Under the pieces are notes generated by a model. The model had not been told where the DNA came from. It ran no database searches and saw nothing but the letters and a program-made list of their open reading frames with translations. From DASUPK01 sp963815045 (lineage in GTDB: Bacteria; Actinomycetota; Thermoleophilia; Solirubrobacterales; 70-9): DNA of 64,000 bases. Shown piece after piece: positions 16,200 to 25,544 of the stretch. Both the position numbers and the translations under genes were made by a program. Within the stretch, counting starts at the first letter, position 1, and every line of letters begins with the position of its first letter. Location of the stretch: contig CAWFET010000002.1 in NCBI GenBank assembly GCA_963815045.1, positions 1,364,001 to 1,428,000 of the forward strand, given 5' to 3'.

Positions 16200-17286
16200 C
16201 GGCCGCCGCCTTCAGCACCTCTCCCGCGATTCTCCTGGCGGCGTCCGGCTTCGCCAGCCGCCTGGCTGCGAGGCTCATCTCGCGCAGGCGGTCCTCGTCG
16301 CCGAGCAGCTCGCTGATCGTGGCGCTCAATCGATCGGCCGTCAGCTCGCCGTCGGGGATCACGACGGCCGCGCCCCCATCGGCCATCCAGCGCGCGTTCG
16401 CGGTCTGATGGTCGGCGGTCGCATGCGGATAGGGAACCAGGATGGCGGGGCGCCCAGCGGCGGCGATCTCCATCACCGACCCGCCGGCGCGGCCGACGAC
16501 CAGGTCGGCCGCGGCCAGGACGTCGCCGAGGTCGGGCTCGTACTGCAGCAGCGTGTATCGCTCGGGCCTCCCCTCCTCGTCCCAGCGGCGCTGAAGCTCC
16601 GGATAGTCCCGCCGTCCGACGACGTGCAGTACCCAGGGCTGCCCGACGTGGTCGCCTCGGAGGCCGACGAAGGCCTCGAAGGCGGCTCGGTTGATAGAGA
16701 GCGCGCCCAGGCTGCCGCCCACCACCGTCACGCAGTCGCCCGGCTCCGGAATGCCGAAGCGGCGGCGGGCGACCGTGGGGTCGGCCTCCAGGACAGCCTG
16801 GGGCACGGGGCGGCCGGTCACGACATAGGGGCCGCCGTCCCGCTTCGGGATCGGGAAGGCGAGGCAGACGCGTTCGGCCCGGCGGGCCAGCATCCGATTG
16901 GCGAGCCCCAGGTGGCTGTCGGCCTCCGTGAGGACCAGGGGCAGGTCCATGCGGACGGCCGCCAGGCCCGCCGGCCCGGCGACGTAGCCGCCACCCCCAA
17001 GGACCGCGTCGGCCTTGCGGGCCTCAAGCACCCGACGGGCGGCGGGGACGGCACGGGCGGCACGCCAGGCCGCCCGCATCGCCTTCAGGGGATTCCGGCG
17101 ATCCAGGCCGCTGACGCGCAGGAAGTCGATCTCGTACCCGGCGGCGGGAACGAGATCCGCCTCGGCGCGCTCGCGCGTCCCGAGGAAGCTGACCTCGGCG
17201 CCCTCAGCCCGAAGCGCGTCGGCGACGGCGATCGCCGGTACGACGTGCCCCGCCGTGCCGCCGGCCGCTATCACGACTCGTGCCAC
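16192..17286 (-). CDS. murG: UDP-GlcNAc:lipid I GlcNAc transferase
   Basis: MurG converts lipid I to lipid II at the inner membrane face. The 364-aa product starts RVVIAAGGTAGHVVPAIAVA, the conserved GGTxGH glycine loop. It continues VLGGGGYVAGPAGLAA, TVVGGSLGALSINRA and, near the C-terminus, DLVVGRAGGSVMEIAAAGRPAILVP. The start codon lies inside the ftsW reading frame, giving an 83-bp overlap. The murC start overlaps its end by 8 bp. Confidence 0.97.
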   Translation of the reverse strand: MARVVIAAGGTAGHVVPAIAVADALRAEGAEVSFLGTRERAEADLVPAAGYEIDFLRVSGLDRRNPLKAMRAAWRAARAVPAARRVLEARKADAVLGGGGYVAGPAGLAAVRMDLPLVLTEADSHLGLANRMLARRAERVCLAFPIPKRDGGPYVVTGRPVPQAVLEADPTVARRRFGIPEPGDCVTVVGGSLGALSINRAAFEAFVGLRGDHVGQPWVLHVVGRRDYPELQRRWDEEGRPERYTLLQYEPDLGDVLAAADLVVGRAGGSVMEIAAAGRPAILVPYPHATADHQTANARWMADGGAAVVIPDGELTADRLSATISELLGDEDRLREMSLAARRLAKPDAARRIAGEVLKAAADG

Positions 17287-18508
17287 TTGCTGCGCGCTTT
17301 CTCCTGGTGTTGTTTCCGCCCTCGACCACGCGCAGTCTCGCAGGGCGCGCGGCCGTGCCGCGGCCGGAGCCGCTTCGCGAGCCGGCCTGCGCGGGCCGTC
17401 GGGCGACGTTCAGGATCAGGCCCGCCGCGGCGAGCGTGATCACGAGACTCGTCCCTCCGTAAGAGACGAACGGCAGTGGTACTCCCGTGAGCGGGGCTAG
17501 GCCGAGCACCGCGAAGAGGTTGAGCGCCGCCTGGGCCAGGATCAGCGAGGTGAGACCGGCGGCGAGCAGCTTGCTGAAGCGGTCGCGCGCACGGTGCGCT
17601 GCGCGCAGTCCCGCGTAGCCGAACATCCCGAAGAGGCCGACGAGCACGAACATGCCGACCAGGCCGAGCTCCTCGCCGATCACCGCGGCGATCATGTCGG
17701 TGTGGGCCTCGGGCAGATAGGAGGCCTTCTGGACGCTCTCCCCCAGACCGACGCCCGTCAGCCCGCCGGAGCCGATGGCGATCGTCGCCTGCTTCGCCTG
17801 GAAGCCGGCGCCGCTCGCGTCGCTGTTGGGATGGAGGAAGCCCGTGAGGCGCTGCTCCTGATACGGGTGCATCGCGATCATCACCACGGCGACGAACGCG
17901 ATCACCGCGCCGACGGGCGCGAGGGTGCGCGGCTTGACGCCGGCGAGGAAGAGGACGCAGCAGACGGCGAACGAGACGACGATCGAGGTGCCGAGATCGG
18001 GCTCCTTGGCGATCAAGAGGACGGAGAGGCCCACGATCAGCAGGTATGGCCCGAGGCCGGCGAGGGTCCGCGCGCGCTTCGGCTCGGACGAGAGCAGGTG
18101 GGCGCCGTAGAGGACGAGCGCGATCTTCGCCAGCTCGGAGGGCTGGAACTGCACAAAGCCGCCACCGACCCAGCGCTGTGCGCCGTTCACGGTCGTGCCC
18201 ACGCCCGGCAGCAGGACCGCGAAGAGCAGGAAGAGGGAGGTCCCCAGGATCAGCGGCGTCATCGGCTTGAGCGCCGCCACACCGCGGACCGAGGCGACGC
18301 GCATCACCAGCAGGCCGATGGCTCCGAAGACCACGGTTCGCTCGAGGTAGTAGAAGCCGTTCCCGCCGCTGTTGAGCAGCGAGCGCGCCGAGCTCGCGCT
18401 GAAAACCATCACCGCTCCGAAGGCGAGCAGGCAGAGCGTCGCGGTGAGCAGCAGGGAGTACTCGAGCGGCGGTGGCGTCTGCTTGCCGGTTTTAGTCTGG
18501 GCGCTCAT
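17204..18508 (-). CDS. ftsW: Septal peptidoglycan polymerase FtsW
   Basis: SEDS-family glycosyltransferase working with FtsI at the septum. The 434-aa protein has about ten membrane segments. Signatures include NGAQRWVGGGFVQFQPSELAK, LLIAKEPDLGTSIV, AHTDMIAAVIGEELGLVG and GVPLPFVSYGGTSLV. After the last segment it carries a long Arg-rich cytoplasmic tail (RRHGGARRTGDRRRRRASG at the end). The last 83 bp of the tail are read in another frame as the start of murG. The start ATG overlaps the murD stop by 4 bp. Confidence 0.96.
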   Translation of the reverse strand: MSAQTKTGKQTPPPLEYSLLLTATLCLLAFGAVMVFSASSARSLLNSGGNGFYYLERTVVFGAIGLLVMRVASVRGVAALKPMTPLILGTSLFLLFAVLLPGVGTTVNGAQRWVGGGFVQFQPSELAKIALVLYGAHLLSSEPKRARTLAGLGPYLLIVGLSVLLIAKEPDLGTSIVVSFAVCCVLFLAGVKPRTLAPVGAVIAFVAVVMIAMHPYQEQRLTGFLHPNSDASGAGFQAKQATIAIGSGGLTGVGLGESVQKASYLPEAHTDMIAAVIGEELGLVGMFVLVGLFGMFGYAGLRAAHRARDRFSKLLAAGLTSLILAQAALNLFAVLGLAPLTGVPLPFVSYGGTSLVITLAAAGLILNVARRPAQAGSRSGSGRGTAARPARLRVVEGGNNTRRKRAASGTSRDSGRRHGGARRTGDRRRRRASG

Positions 18509-19869
18509 CCGAGTCCCTCCACCAGCTCGCGGAAGCGGTCGCCGCGCGCCTCGAAGTCCTTGAATGCGTCGAAGCTCGCCGCCGCGGGCGACAGCAGGAC
18601 GACCTCTCCTGGCTGCGCGTCCGCGCTTGCGGACTCCACGGCTCGCTCCAGCGTCCCGGCCTCGATGACTTCGACGCCCGTTCCGGACAGCTCCGCGACC
18701 ACTCGCTCGGCCGCCTCGCCGATCGCATAGACGGCGACGCAGCTCTCGCCAACGGCAGCCGCCAGCGGCTCGAAGCTCTCCTGCTTGGGCCGCCCGCCGG
18801 CGATCAGGCGAACGCCGCCATCGAAGGCCCTGACCGCCGCCACGGCGGAGGCGACGTTGGTGGCCTTGGAGTCGTTCACGTAAAGGACGCCGGCGAGCTC
18901 GCGGACCCGCTCGAGGCGGTGGGCGACGCCCTGAAAGCTCCGCAGCCCTTCGGCGACCGAGTCCCGAGGCAGTCCCAGGGCGAGCGCCGCCGCGGCGGCC
19001 GCCATCGCGTTCTCGACGTTGTGCGCTCCCAGGAGCTGAAGCTCATCGCCCCGGATCAGAGGCTCATCGGCAGCGAAGATGACGCCGTCCCGCATGCTGA
19101 CCTCGCAGTCGGGATCGGCTGACTCCCCCTCGACGGGACAGAACCGGATCCGCCGCGCGCAGCCACCGAGATCGCGATTCCGCAGCTCGGGGGTGTCGCC
19201 GTTGTAGACGGCCGCGTCGTCGTTGCCCTGGTTGGCGAAGATCCGCAGCTTCGCCTCGAGATAGGCCTCGAGAGTGCCGTGGCGATCGAGGTGATCGGGC
19301 GCGAGGTTGATGAAGACGGCGCACTCCGGTGAGAAGTACTCCGTGTCCTCGAGCTGGAAGCTGGACGCCTCGCAGACCACGGTGGCGTCGGCGTCGATCG
19401 CGCCGACGAGCGAGGCGAGCGGCGTGCCGACATTGCCGGCCACGACAACCGGGCGGCCGGCCGTCCGGTGGAGATGGCCGAGCAGCTCGGTCGTGGTCGT
19501 CTTGCCGTTGGTGCCGGTGACGGCGCAGAAGGGGTTCGGGAGCAGCCGCCAGGCGAGCTCGAGCTCGCCGGTGACACCGATGCCGCGTTCGCGCGCCGCC
19601 CCGAGGACGGGTGCGTCCTGGGGCACTCCGGGGCTCTTCACCACCGTTCGGGCGCGATCGAGTTGCCGTGTTCCTTCCACGCCCAAACTGACTTCGACGC
19701 CTGAGGCCTCCAGCCCTGCCGCCTCCTCGGGCCTCCCGGAATCCACCCCGAAGACGGTCTCGCCACGCTCGGCGAGCAGGCTCGCGATGGCCGCGCCGGA
19801 GCGCGCCAGACCCACCACCAGGAAGGGGCCCTCAGGCAGGGGCGGTCGTGGCTTCTCGCCTGAGTTCAC
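18505..19869 (-). CDS. murD: UDP-N-acetylmuramoyl-L-alanine--D-glutamate ligase
   Basis: Mur ligase adding D-glutamate. The 454-aa protein has the P-loop VTGTNGKTTTTELLGHLH and the central-domain segment INLAPDHLDRHGTLEAY. The C-terminal domain carries YVNDSKATNVASAVAAV and LSPAAASFDAFKDFEARGD, the usual MurD ending. The start is GTG at 19869. Unusually, two secreted-protein genes lie between it and mraY, with 107 bp between the second of these and the murD start. It overlaps ftsW by 4 bp downstream. Confidence 0.97.
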   Translation of the reverse strand: MNSGEKPRPPLPEGPFLVVGLARSGAAIASLLAERGETVFGVDSGRPEEAAGLEASGVEVSLGVEGTRQLDRARTVVKSPGVPQDAPVLGAARERGIGVTGELELAWRLLPNPFCAVTGTNGKTTTTELLGHLHRTAGRPVVVAGNVGTPLASLVGAIDADATVVCEASSFQLEDTEYFSPECAVFINLAPDHLDRHGTLEAYLEAKLRIFANQGNDDAAVYNGDTPELRNRDLGGCARRIRFCPVEGESADPDCEVSMRDGVIFAADEPLIRGDELQLLGAHNVENAMAAAAAALALGLPRDSVAEGLRSFQGVAHRLERVRELAGVLYVNDSKATNVASAVAAVRAFDGGVRLIAGGRPKQESFEPLAAAVGESCVAVYAIGEAAERVVAELSGTGVEVIEAGTLERAVESASADAQPGEVVLLSPAAASFDAFKDFEARGDRFRELVEGLG

Positions 19870-19976
19870 ATAATCATGTTCGACCTCGGCCGCCCACTCC
19901 CTGCGTGCTCAGGCGTGCCTGAAACCGCCGAAATCAAGCCAATTGGCGCCTTCTTGGCGCGCCGATGCCGCTCGGG

Positions 19977-20654
19977 TCACTTCCTCTTTTTCTTCTTGCA
20001 CTTCTTCTTGGCTGACCGCGCCGAGCGCTTGTGCTTCTTCTTGCACTTCTTTCTGTGCGTGGTGCCCGCTGGTGGGGGCGGTGTGACGTAGGTCTTGAAC
20101 GCGAAGTCGTCCCCTGGATCCATGATCCAGCCCCCCTGCGGAGGGGCGGGCTCGCTGCTCTCGAACGCAGCACCCCCGGAATACGGGTCCGTAGCGGCTT
20201 TGTAGTACCACCCGCCGTAGTTATTGCTCGGGAACGTGTTGTAGGCGACGAGCGCGTATTGAGTGCCCGCCGTTACGGCTGCGGGCGTCGCGAAGGTGGC
20301 CGGCACGAACGCTTGATCGGTTCCTATGGCCGAGGCGGGAATGGCCGCGCTTGCGAGAACCGATGTACCGGGTAGGCCAGCGGACGTGTTGCGTATCTCG
20401 ACCGTGACGGGGAGGACCTGGCTGCCGGTCTGGACGAGCAACAGGTCGGCTTGGTCCAGTCCGCCGCTGATGCCCGCCGTGAAGGTCTGAGCGAGGCTTG
20501 ACGTCGCGTACATGCCCACGCTTGTGGTGAAGCTGGTCTGTTGCTGGTCGAGCGTCCCGGCCGAAGCCGAGGCAGCTGCACCGAGCAGGAGCGCCGCGCA
20601 GGCCGCGGAGGCCAAGACGAGCTTGCGCGTAATGCGCCCGAACGTTCTCTTCAT
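19977..20654 (-). CDS. Secreted protein with Lys/Cys-rich C-terminal tail
   Basis: The ATG at 20654 is preceded by GGGGAGAAG. The 225-aa product begins KRTFGRITRKLVLASAACAA and has a clear signal peptide (LLLGAAASASA). The body looks like a beta-sandwich: SLAQTFTAGISGGLDQADLL, VTVEIRNTSAGLPGTSVLAS and YALVAYNTFPSNNYGGWYY resemble the choice-of-anchor/jelly-roll type seen in many exported proteins. The end is polybasic with two Lys-flanked cysteines (KKCKKKHKRSARSAKKKC, then KKKKRK). It sits inside the dcw cluster between mraY and murD on the same strand. Function unknown; envelope association inferred. Confidence 0.8.
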   Translation of the reverse strand: MKRTFGRITRKLVLASAACAALLLGAAASASAGTLDQQQTSFTTSVGMYATSSLAQTFTAGISGGLDQADLLLVQTGSQVLPVTVEIRNTSAGLPGTSVLASAAIPASAIGTDQAFVPATFATPAAVTAGTQYALVAYNTFPSNNYGGWYYKAATDPYSGGAAFESSEPAPPQGGWIMDPGDDFAFKTYVTPPPPAGTTHRKKCKKKHKRSARSAKKKCKKKKRK

Positions 20655-20748
20655 GTTCTTCTCCCCGCGTTTTGTTCCCCCATAGGAGGCCTCAACATAC
20701 TTCTGGAGCGACGGCCAGGTCAACGCTTCTCGCGCAAGCGCGGTCTAC

Positions 20749-21429
20749 TTACACGGGCAGCTTCTGCGCATGCTTGCGGCACTTCTTGCGGGCCTTCTTG
20801 GAGGCCTTCTTCTTCTTTTTCTTGCACTTCTTGAGCGCCGCGGCGCGCTGGCCCGTGGGCCCGACGGCAGACGTGGGCTCGAGAGTCGCGCTCAGATCGG
20901 CCCGGGCATCCGGTGGGCCCGCGATGGGAAAGGCCTGGGGTGCGCCGAGCGCGGGATCACCGCTGGGGCCGAAGTAGTGGAAGTGGTCCGCCGCATTGCT
21001 CGTGGACATTCCGCAGATGTAGCCCCAGTCCCCGATCACCTGGCCGGCTCGCACGGAGATCTGTGTGGGAAAGCTCTGCACCCCGGCTCCGGTGAAGGTA
21101 CCCGGATCGCTCTTTGCGACCACGTTGTACGTCGTGCCCGACACCGGCTGCAGGACCAGCAGCTTGACCTGGTGGGATCCCGCATCGCTCGCCGCCGAGA
21201 AGGATGTGATCACTCCGTCAGCGGGAATCGTGTAGGCCGGAGCGCTACCGCCCGCGTCCTGGACCTGGCCAAAGGCGTCACTGCAGGTGCCGGGAGATCC
21301 GGTCTGTCCAAGGCTGGTTGCGGCCTGAGCCGATGCTGTCACCCCCGCAAGCAATCCCGCACTGCTCACGACCGCGGCTGTCGACACGGTCAGCCACCTA
21401 CGGCGCCTGCCAAACCCGTCACTCAACAT
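20749..21429 (-). CDS. Secreted protein, paralogue of 3190 and 41580 products, Lys/Cys-rich tail
   Basis: The 226-aa product has a signal peptide (WLTVSTAAVVSSAGLLAGV then SAQA) after an Arg-rich start. The domain following shares TIPADGVITSF, HQVKLLVLQP and FPTQISVRAGQVIG with the proteins at 3190 and 41580, so the three are paralogues. It ends in a basic tail with two cysteines (KKCKKKKKKASKKARKKC) and a short extra piece, RKHAQKLPV. It is the gene directly after mraY, 47 bp downstream and same strand, within the dcw cluster. No calcium-type loop is visible in this copy. Function unknown. Confidence 0.8.
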   Translation of the reverse strand: MLSDGFGRRRRWLTVSTAAVVSSAGLLAGVTASAQAATSLGQTGSPGTCSDAFGQVQDAGGSAPAYTIPADGVITSFSAASDAGSHQVKLLVLQPVSGTTYNVVAKSDPGTFTGAGVQSFPTQISVRAGQVIGDWGYICGMSTSNAADHFHYFGPSGDPALGAPQAFPIAGPPDARADLSATLEPTSAVGPTGQRAAALKKCKKKKKKASKKARKKCRKHAQKLPV

Positions 21430-21476
21430 AAGGTCTTCTTTCTTCGCCCCGGGCCCCCCAGCGACGCCACCCTACC

Positions 21477-22454
21477 CTAGGTCCCGATCGACTGCTGGTA
21501 CAGCGTGAAGCCGATGCCCGAGCAGACAGCGGCGATGATCCAGAAGCGGAGCATGATCTTCGTCTCCGACCAGGCCATCAGCTCGAAGTGATGGTGGACC
21601 GGGGCCATCAGCAGGATCCGGCGGCGGAAGGCCTTGAAGGCGGCCACCTGGAGGGCGACCGAGAGCGCCTCGATCACGAAGATGCCGCCGGTGATGATCA
21701 AGAGGATCTCGGTCTGGGTCATCACGGCTAAGGCGCCGATCGCCCCTCCGAGGCCGAGCGACCCCGTATCCCCCATGAAGATCGACGCCGGGAAGGCGTT
21801 GAACCAGAGGAAGCCGATGCAGCCGCCGACGAAGCAGGCGGAGAGCAGCGAGAGGCTGTGCTGGCCGGTCGTGATGAAGGTGATCGCCGTGTAGGCGAGC
21901 AGGACGATCGCGCAACAGCCGGCGGCGAGACCGTCCAGCCCGTCGGTCAGGTTGACGGCGTTCGAGGACCCCGCGATCACGAGGAAGATCACGATCGGAT
22001 AGACGAAGTCGGGGATGTCGAGCGAGGCGTGGGAGATGCGCAGCTCCAGGCTCGACTCGAGGCCGACCGAATGGCGCGCCACGTACCAGAGCCCGAGCGC
22101 CAGGCCGAGCTGAAGCAGCAGCTTGTAGCGCGCCGACAGGCCGAGCGAGCGGCGGCGGGTGATCTTCAGGTAGTCGTCGGCGAACCCGATCAGGGCGCAG
22201 CCGAGGGCGACGCCGAACACCGCGAGGCTCTGGGTGTCGCGATCGGACAGCACGAGATACGGGATTGCGACGGCCGTGAAGATGATCAGGCCGCCCATCG
22301 TCGGCGTGCCCGCCTTCTCGTGGTGCTCCTCCGGGCCCTCCTCGCGGATCTGCTGGCCGAACTCGCGAACGCGCAGGTACTCGATGAACTTCGGGCCGAG
22401 GAAGATGCAGATCAGCATCGCGCCCATCGCCGCGATCAGGATCTCGCCGAGCAA
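21477..22454 (-). CDS. mraY: Phospho-N-acetylmuramoyl-pentapeptide transferase
   Basis: MraY transfers phospho-MurNAc-pentapeptide to undecaprenyl phosphate, giving lipid I. The 325-aa protein has ten hydrophobic segments. Catalytic motifs are AGTPTMGGLII, FADDYLKI (Asp pair), NAVNLTDGLDGLAAG and FMGDTGSLGLGG, and the third cytoplasmic-loop motif PVHHHFEL is intact. The start is TTG at 22454, one base after the murF stop. It is followed by two secreted-protein genes rather than directly by murD. Confidence 0.97.
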   Translation of the reverse strand: MLGEILIAAMGAMLICIFLGPKFIEYLRVREFGQQIREEGPEEHHEKAGTPTMGGLIIFTAVAIPYLVLSDRDTQSLAVFGVALGCALIGFADDYLKITRRRSLGLSARYKLLLQLGLALGLWYVARHSVGLESSLELRISHASLDIPDFVYPIVIFLVIAGSSNAVNLTDGLDGLAAGCCAIVLLAYTAITFITTGQHSLSLLSACFVGGCIGFLWFNAFPASIFMGDTGSLGLGGAIGALAVMTQTEILLIITGGIFVIEALSVALQVAAFKAFRRRILLMAPVHHHFELMAWSETKIMLRFWIIAAVCSGIGFTLYQQSIGT

Positions 22455-22455
22455 G

Positions 22456-23823
22456 CTAGGCCTCCGCCGTCAGTTTCTCGGCGACCCTCTCGAGCCCGAC
22501 CGCGCGGGAGCCCTTGACCAGGACGGCATCGCCCGGGCCGAGCGCCGCGGCGAGCGCATCGGCGGCGGCGTCCGCGTCCGCGACGTGCTGGTCCGGTTCG
22601 TACGCGGCCGCCAGCTCCCCCACCCCGATGATCAGCTCGACTCCCTGCTCGCGGGCGTGCTGGCCGACCTCTCGGTGATAGGCGGCGGCGTCGGGTCCGA
22701 GCTCTCGCATCTCGCCCAGGACAGCGACGCGCCGGCCGCTCGCCTGCAGCGTGGCGAGGTGGTCCAGCGCCGCCCGCATCGAGACCGGGTTGGCGTTGTA
22801 GGAGTCGTTGATCAGGATGGCGTTCTCCGGGAGCTCCACCAGCTCCCCACGAAGGCGCGAGAAGACTATCCCGGGTGCCCGATCCGCCATCTCGGCGGCG
22901 GGATATCCGAGCGCCAGGCCGGCTGCGATCGCCGCCAGGGCGTTGGTGAGGTTGTGAGCCTCGACGAAAGGCAGCTTGAACGCATGCTCGCCGTCCGGCG
23001 ATCGAACGAGGGCATCGGTCTCTCCGTCCTCCGCGAGGACCCAGGTCGCCTCGACGTCGCCGCCCGGCCCGAATCGAAGGAGCTTCTGGGCGCGCTCCAG
23101 GTGCGGAGCCAGCGGTCCGGGATCGGCCGGCACCACCGCGGTGCCGCCCTCGCGCAGCCCGTCGATGATCTCCGCCTTGGCGGCCGCGATCGCCTCCACC
23201 GAGCCCAGTAGCTCCACATGCACCGGGCCGACGTTCGTGATCACACCGACGTCCGGCGCGGCGATCGCGCAGAGCTCCGCGATCTGCCCGGGGCCGCGCA
23301 TGGCCATCTCGAGCACCAGCACCTCCGTCGCCTCCGGCGCGGCCAGCACGGTGAGGGGCAACCCGATCTCGGTGTTGTAGTTCTCCGGGCTCGCGTGCAC
23401 CTCGGCGGGCAGCAGGGCGCGGCAGATGTCCTTGACGGAGGTCTTCCCGGTCGAACCGGTGATCCCGACCACGAGCGCGTCGAGCTCTGTCCTCCACGCC
23501 CGCGCCAGGGACTGGAGCGACGCCAGGGGGTCCGCCGAGCCCAGGATCCAGCCGGCTCCGTCGAGCGCGGCACCGGCCTTCCGCTGGGCGGCCAGCTCAC
23601 GACCCCACTGGGTCCCGACCAGAATCCCCCAGGCTCGATCGCGCAGCGCGGCGGCGCCGAACTCACCGCCGTCGGCCCGCTCGCCGGGGAGGCCCACGAA
23701 GAGGTCGTCCTCGCGAACCTCGCGGGAGTCGATCACCGCGCGGATGGGGCCTCCCTCATCGCCGCGGGCCAGCACCTCCGCCCCCGCCATCAAGGCGAGA
23801 CGGTCGCCGTCGAGGGAGATCAA
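22456..23823 (-). CDS. murF: UDP-N-acetylmuramoyl-tripeptide--D-alanyl-D-alanine ligase
   Basis: The last cytoplasmic Mur ligase adds D-Ala-D-Ala. Signatures are VVGITGSTGKTSVKDI (P-loop), ENYNTEIGLPLTVL, LVLEMAMRGPGQIAEL, NAILINDSYNANPVSMRAAL and VAVLGEMRELG. I chose the TTG at 23823 (ISLDGDRLALMAG), giving 455 aa, the usual length. The frame is open to 23949, but the extra residues are unlike MurF. A gap of about 140 bp then separates it from murE; an earlier start would make the two nearly contiguous. Confidence 0.94.
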   Translation of the reverse strand: MISLDGDRLALMAGAEVLARGDEGGPIRAVIDSREVREDDLFVGLPGERADGGEFGAAALRDRAWGILVGTQWGRELAAQRKAGAALDGAGWILGSADPLASLQSLARAWRTELDALVVGITGSTGKTSVKDICRALLPAEVHASPENYNTEIGLPLTVLAAPEATEVLVLEMAMRGPGQIAELCAIAAPDVGVITNVGPVHVELLGSVEAIAAAKAEIIDGLREGGTAVVPADPGPLAPHLERAQKLLRFGPGGDVEATWVLAEDGETDALVRSPDGEHAFKLPFVEAHNLTNALAAIAAGLALGYPAAEMADRAPGIVFSRLRGELVELPENAILINDSYNANPVSMRAALDHLATLQASGRRVAVLGEMRELGPDAAAYHREVGQHAREQGVELIIGVGELAAAYEPDQHVADADAAADALAAALGPGDAVLVKGSRAVGLERVAEKLTAEA

Positions 23824-23965
23824 GTCGCGGTCGTCCTCAGGTGGACGGTCTCGATCCAGGTGCGCCCGGGGGCGCGGGTGGCCGAGCAGGTCAAGGACGC
23901 AGGGTGAAGCCCTTGCTGGCTGCAAGGGCGAGCGCGAGGACGCAGACATGCGAAGCCCACGCGCG

Positions 23966-25492
23966 TCATCCGGGTGTGCCTGGACTCGGGACCGGCCACC
24001 TCAGCTTGCGGAGCTCGTCCCGGGCCACGTCGCGATCGTCGAACGGGATCTTTCGCCCGTTCTCGAACTCCTGACCCTGCTCGTGCCCCTTGCCGGCGAT
24101 CACCACCAGGTCGCCCTCTTCGGCCCGCGCCAGGGCTGAGGCGATCGCCGCCCGCCGGTCTGCGTCGATCAGGACCTCGGCGTGCGCAGGGTTGGGGATG
24201 CCCGCGCGAATCTGCTCGATGATCGCGTCGGGGTCCTCGGAGCGTGGGTTGTCGGAGGTCACCACCGCGATGTCGGACAGCTCCGCCCCCGCTCGCCCCA
24301 TGAGCGGCCGCTTGTCGCGGTCGCGGTCGCCACCGCAACCGAACACGGAGATCAGCTGCCGGCCGGTCAGCCGCCTCGCCGCTTCCAGCACGTTCTCCAG
24401 CGAGTCCGGCGTGTGCGCGTAGTCGACGATCACCCCGAAGGGCTGCCCCTCGTCGATGGACTCGAACCGCCCCGGGACCTGCTCGGCGGAGGCGAGCGCC
24501 GTGGCCGCCTCGCCCAGGTCCAGGCCCAGCGCATGCGCGACGGAGAGAGCGGCCAGCGCGTTCGAGACGTTGAACTCCCCCGGCAGGGGCGTCTGCACAT
24601 CGAGCTCGCCCTCGGGCGACATGCACAGGAAGCGCGATCCGCTCGGGTCGAAGGTGACGCCGCGCGCGCTCAGATCGGCGGCGCCGCCCGCCGCCGAATA
24701 GGTGATGCAGTCCCCGCCGTCGCCGGTGGAGAGCTCCTCGGCGAGCCGCTGCCCGTACGGGTCATCCAGGTTGACGACGGAGATCCCACCCTCGAGCTCG
24801 ATCGCCGGGGCGCCGCCCTCGCTCGTGAAGAGCAGTCGCTTGGCGGCGAAGTAGTCCTCCATGTCGGCGTGGAAGTCGAGGTGGTCCTGGCTCAGGTTCG
24901 TGAAGACCTTGACGGCGAAGTCGATCGCGTCGGCGCGGTGCAGGACGAGCGCGTGGGAGGAGACCTCCATCGCGCAGGCATCGTCACCCGCCTGGAGCAT
25001 GCGGGCGAAGGCCCGCTGGAGGTCGATCGCCTCCGGGGTCGTGCGCTCGACCTCCTCGACCTGGCCACCGACCACCTGCCGCACTGTCCCGAGAAGGCCG
25101 CATTGCCGCCCGGCGGACTCGAGCAGGTGCCGGACGAGGAAGGCCGTGGTGGTCTTGCCGTTGGTGCCGGTGATCCCGACCACCGTGAGCTCCGAGGTCG
25201 GATCCTCGTTGAAGGCCGCGGCGATCGGCGCCATCGCGGCCCTGGCGTCCTCGACCTGGGCCTGAGGCACGTCGAGCTCGAGCGGGCGCTCCACGACCAG
25301 GGCCGAGGCGCCGCCCTCCACCGCCGCGGCCGCGAAATCGTGTCCATCGGTCTTCTCGCCGGCGAAGCAGAAGAACAGGGTCCCGTCGGCCACCCGGCGG
25401 CTGTCGTAGGCGAGATCCGAAATCTCCACGGAGGGATCGCCGCGCACCTCAGTGGCGGCGCCTGCGGCTCTGAGCAGGTCGCGAAGCTCCAT
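23966..25492 (-). CDS. murE: UDP-N-acetylmuramoyl-tripeptide synthetase (meso-DAP type)
   Basis: Adds the third stem-peptide residue. The 508-aa protein carries the ATP motif GTNGKTT at 109-115, SQDHLDFHADMEDYFAAK in the central domain and VDYAHTPDSLENVL in the C-terminal domain. The motif DNPR at 414-417 is the established determinant of meso-diaminopimelate selection, so the peptidoglycan is predicted to be mDAP type. GKGHEQGQE near the C-terminus is also typical. The gap to the ftsI stop is 52 bp. Confidence 0.97.
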   Translation of the reverse strand: MELRDLLRAAGAATEVRGDPSVEISDLAYDSRRVADGTLFFCFAGEKTDGHDFAAAAVEGGASALVVERPLELDVPQAQVEDARAAMAPIAAAFNEDPTSELTVVGITGTNGKTTTAFLVRHLLESAGRQCGLLGTVRQVVGGQVEEVERTTPEAIDLQRAFARMLQAGDDACAMEVSSHALVLHRADAIDFAVKVFTNLSQDHLDFHADMEDYFAAKRLLFTSEGGAPAIELEGGISVVNLDDPYGQRLAEELSTGDGGDCITYSAAGGAADLSARGVTFDPSGSRFLCMSPEGELDVQTPLPGEFNVSNALAALSVAHALGLDLGEAATALASAEQVPGRFESIDEGQPFGVIVDYAHTPDSLENVLEAARRLTGRQLISVFGCGGDRDRDKRPLMGRAGAELSDIAVVTSDNPRSEDPDAIIEQIRAGIPNPAHAEVLIDADRRAAIASALARAEEGDLVVIAGKGHEQGQEFENGRKIPFDDRDVARDELRKLRWPVPSPGTPG

Positions 25493-25544
25493 CCCGACGC
25501 GATTCTAGGAGCGGCCCCCGGAACCGGCTTGCCGGCCGTCCGGG

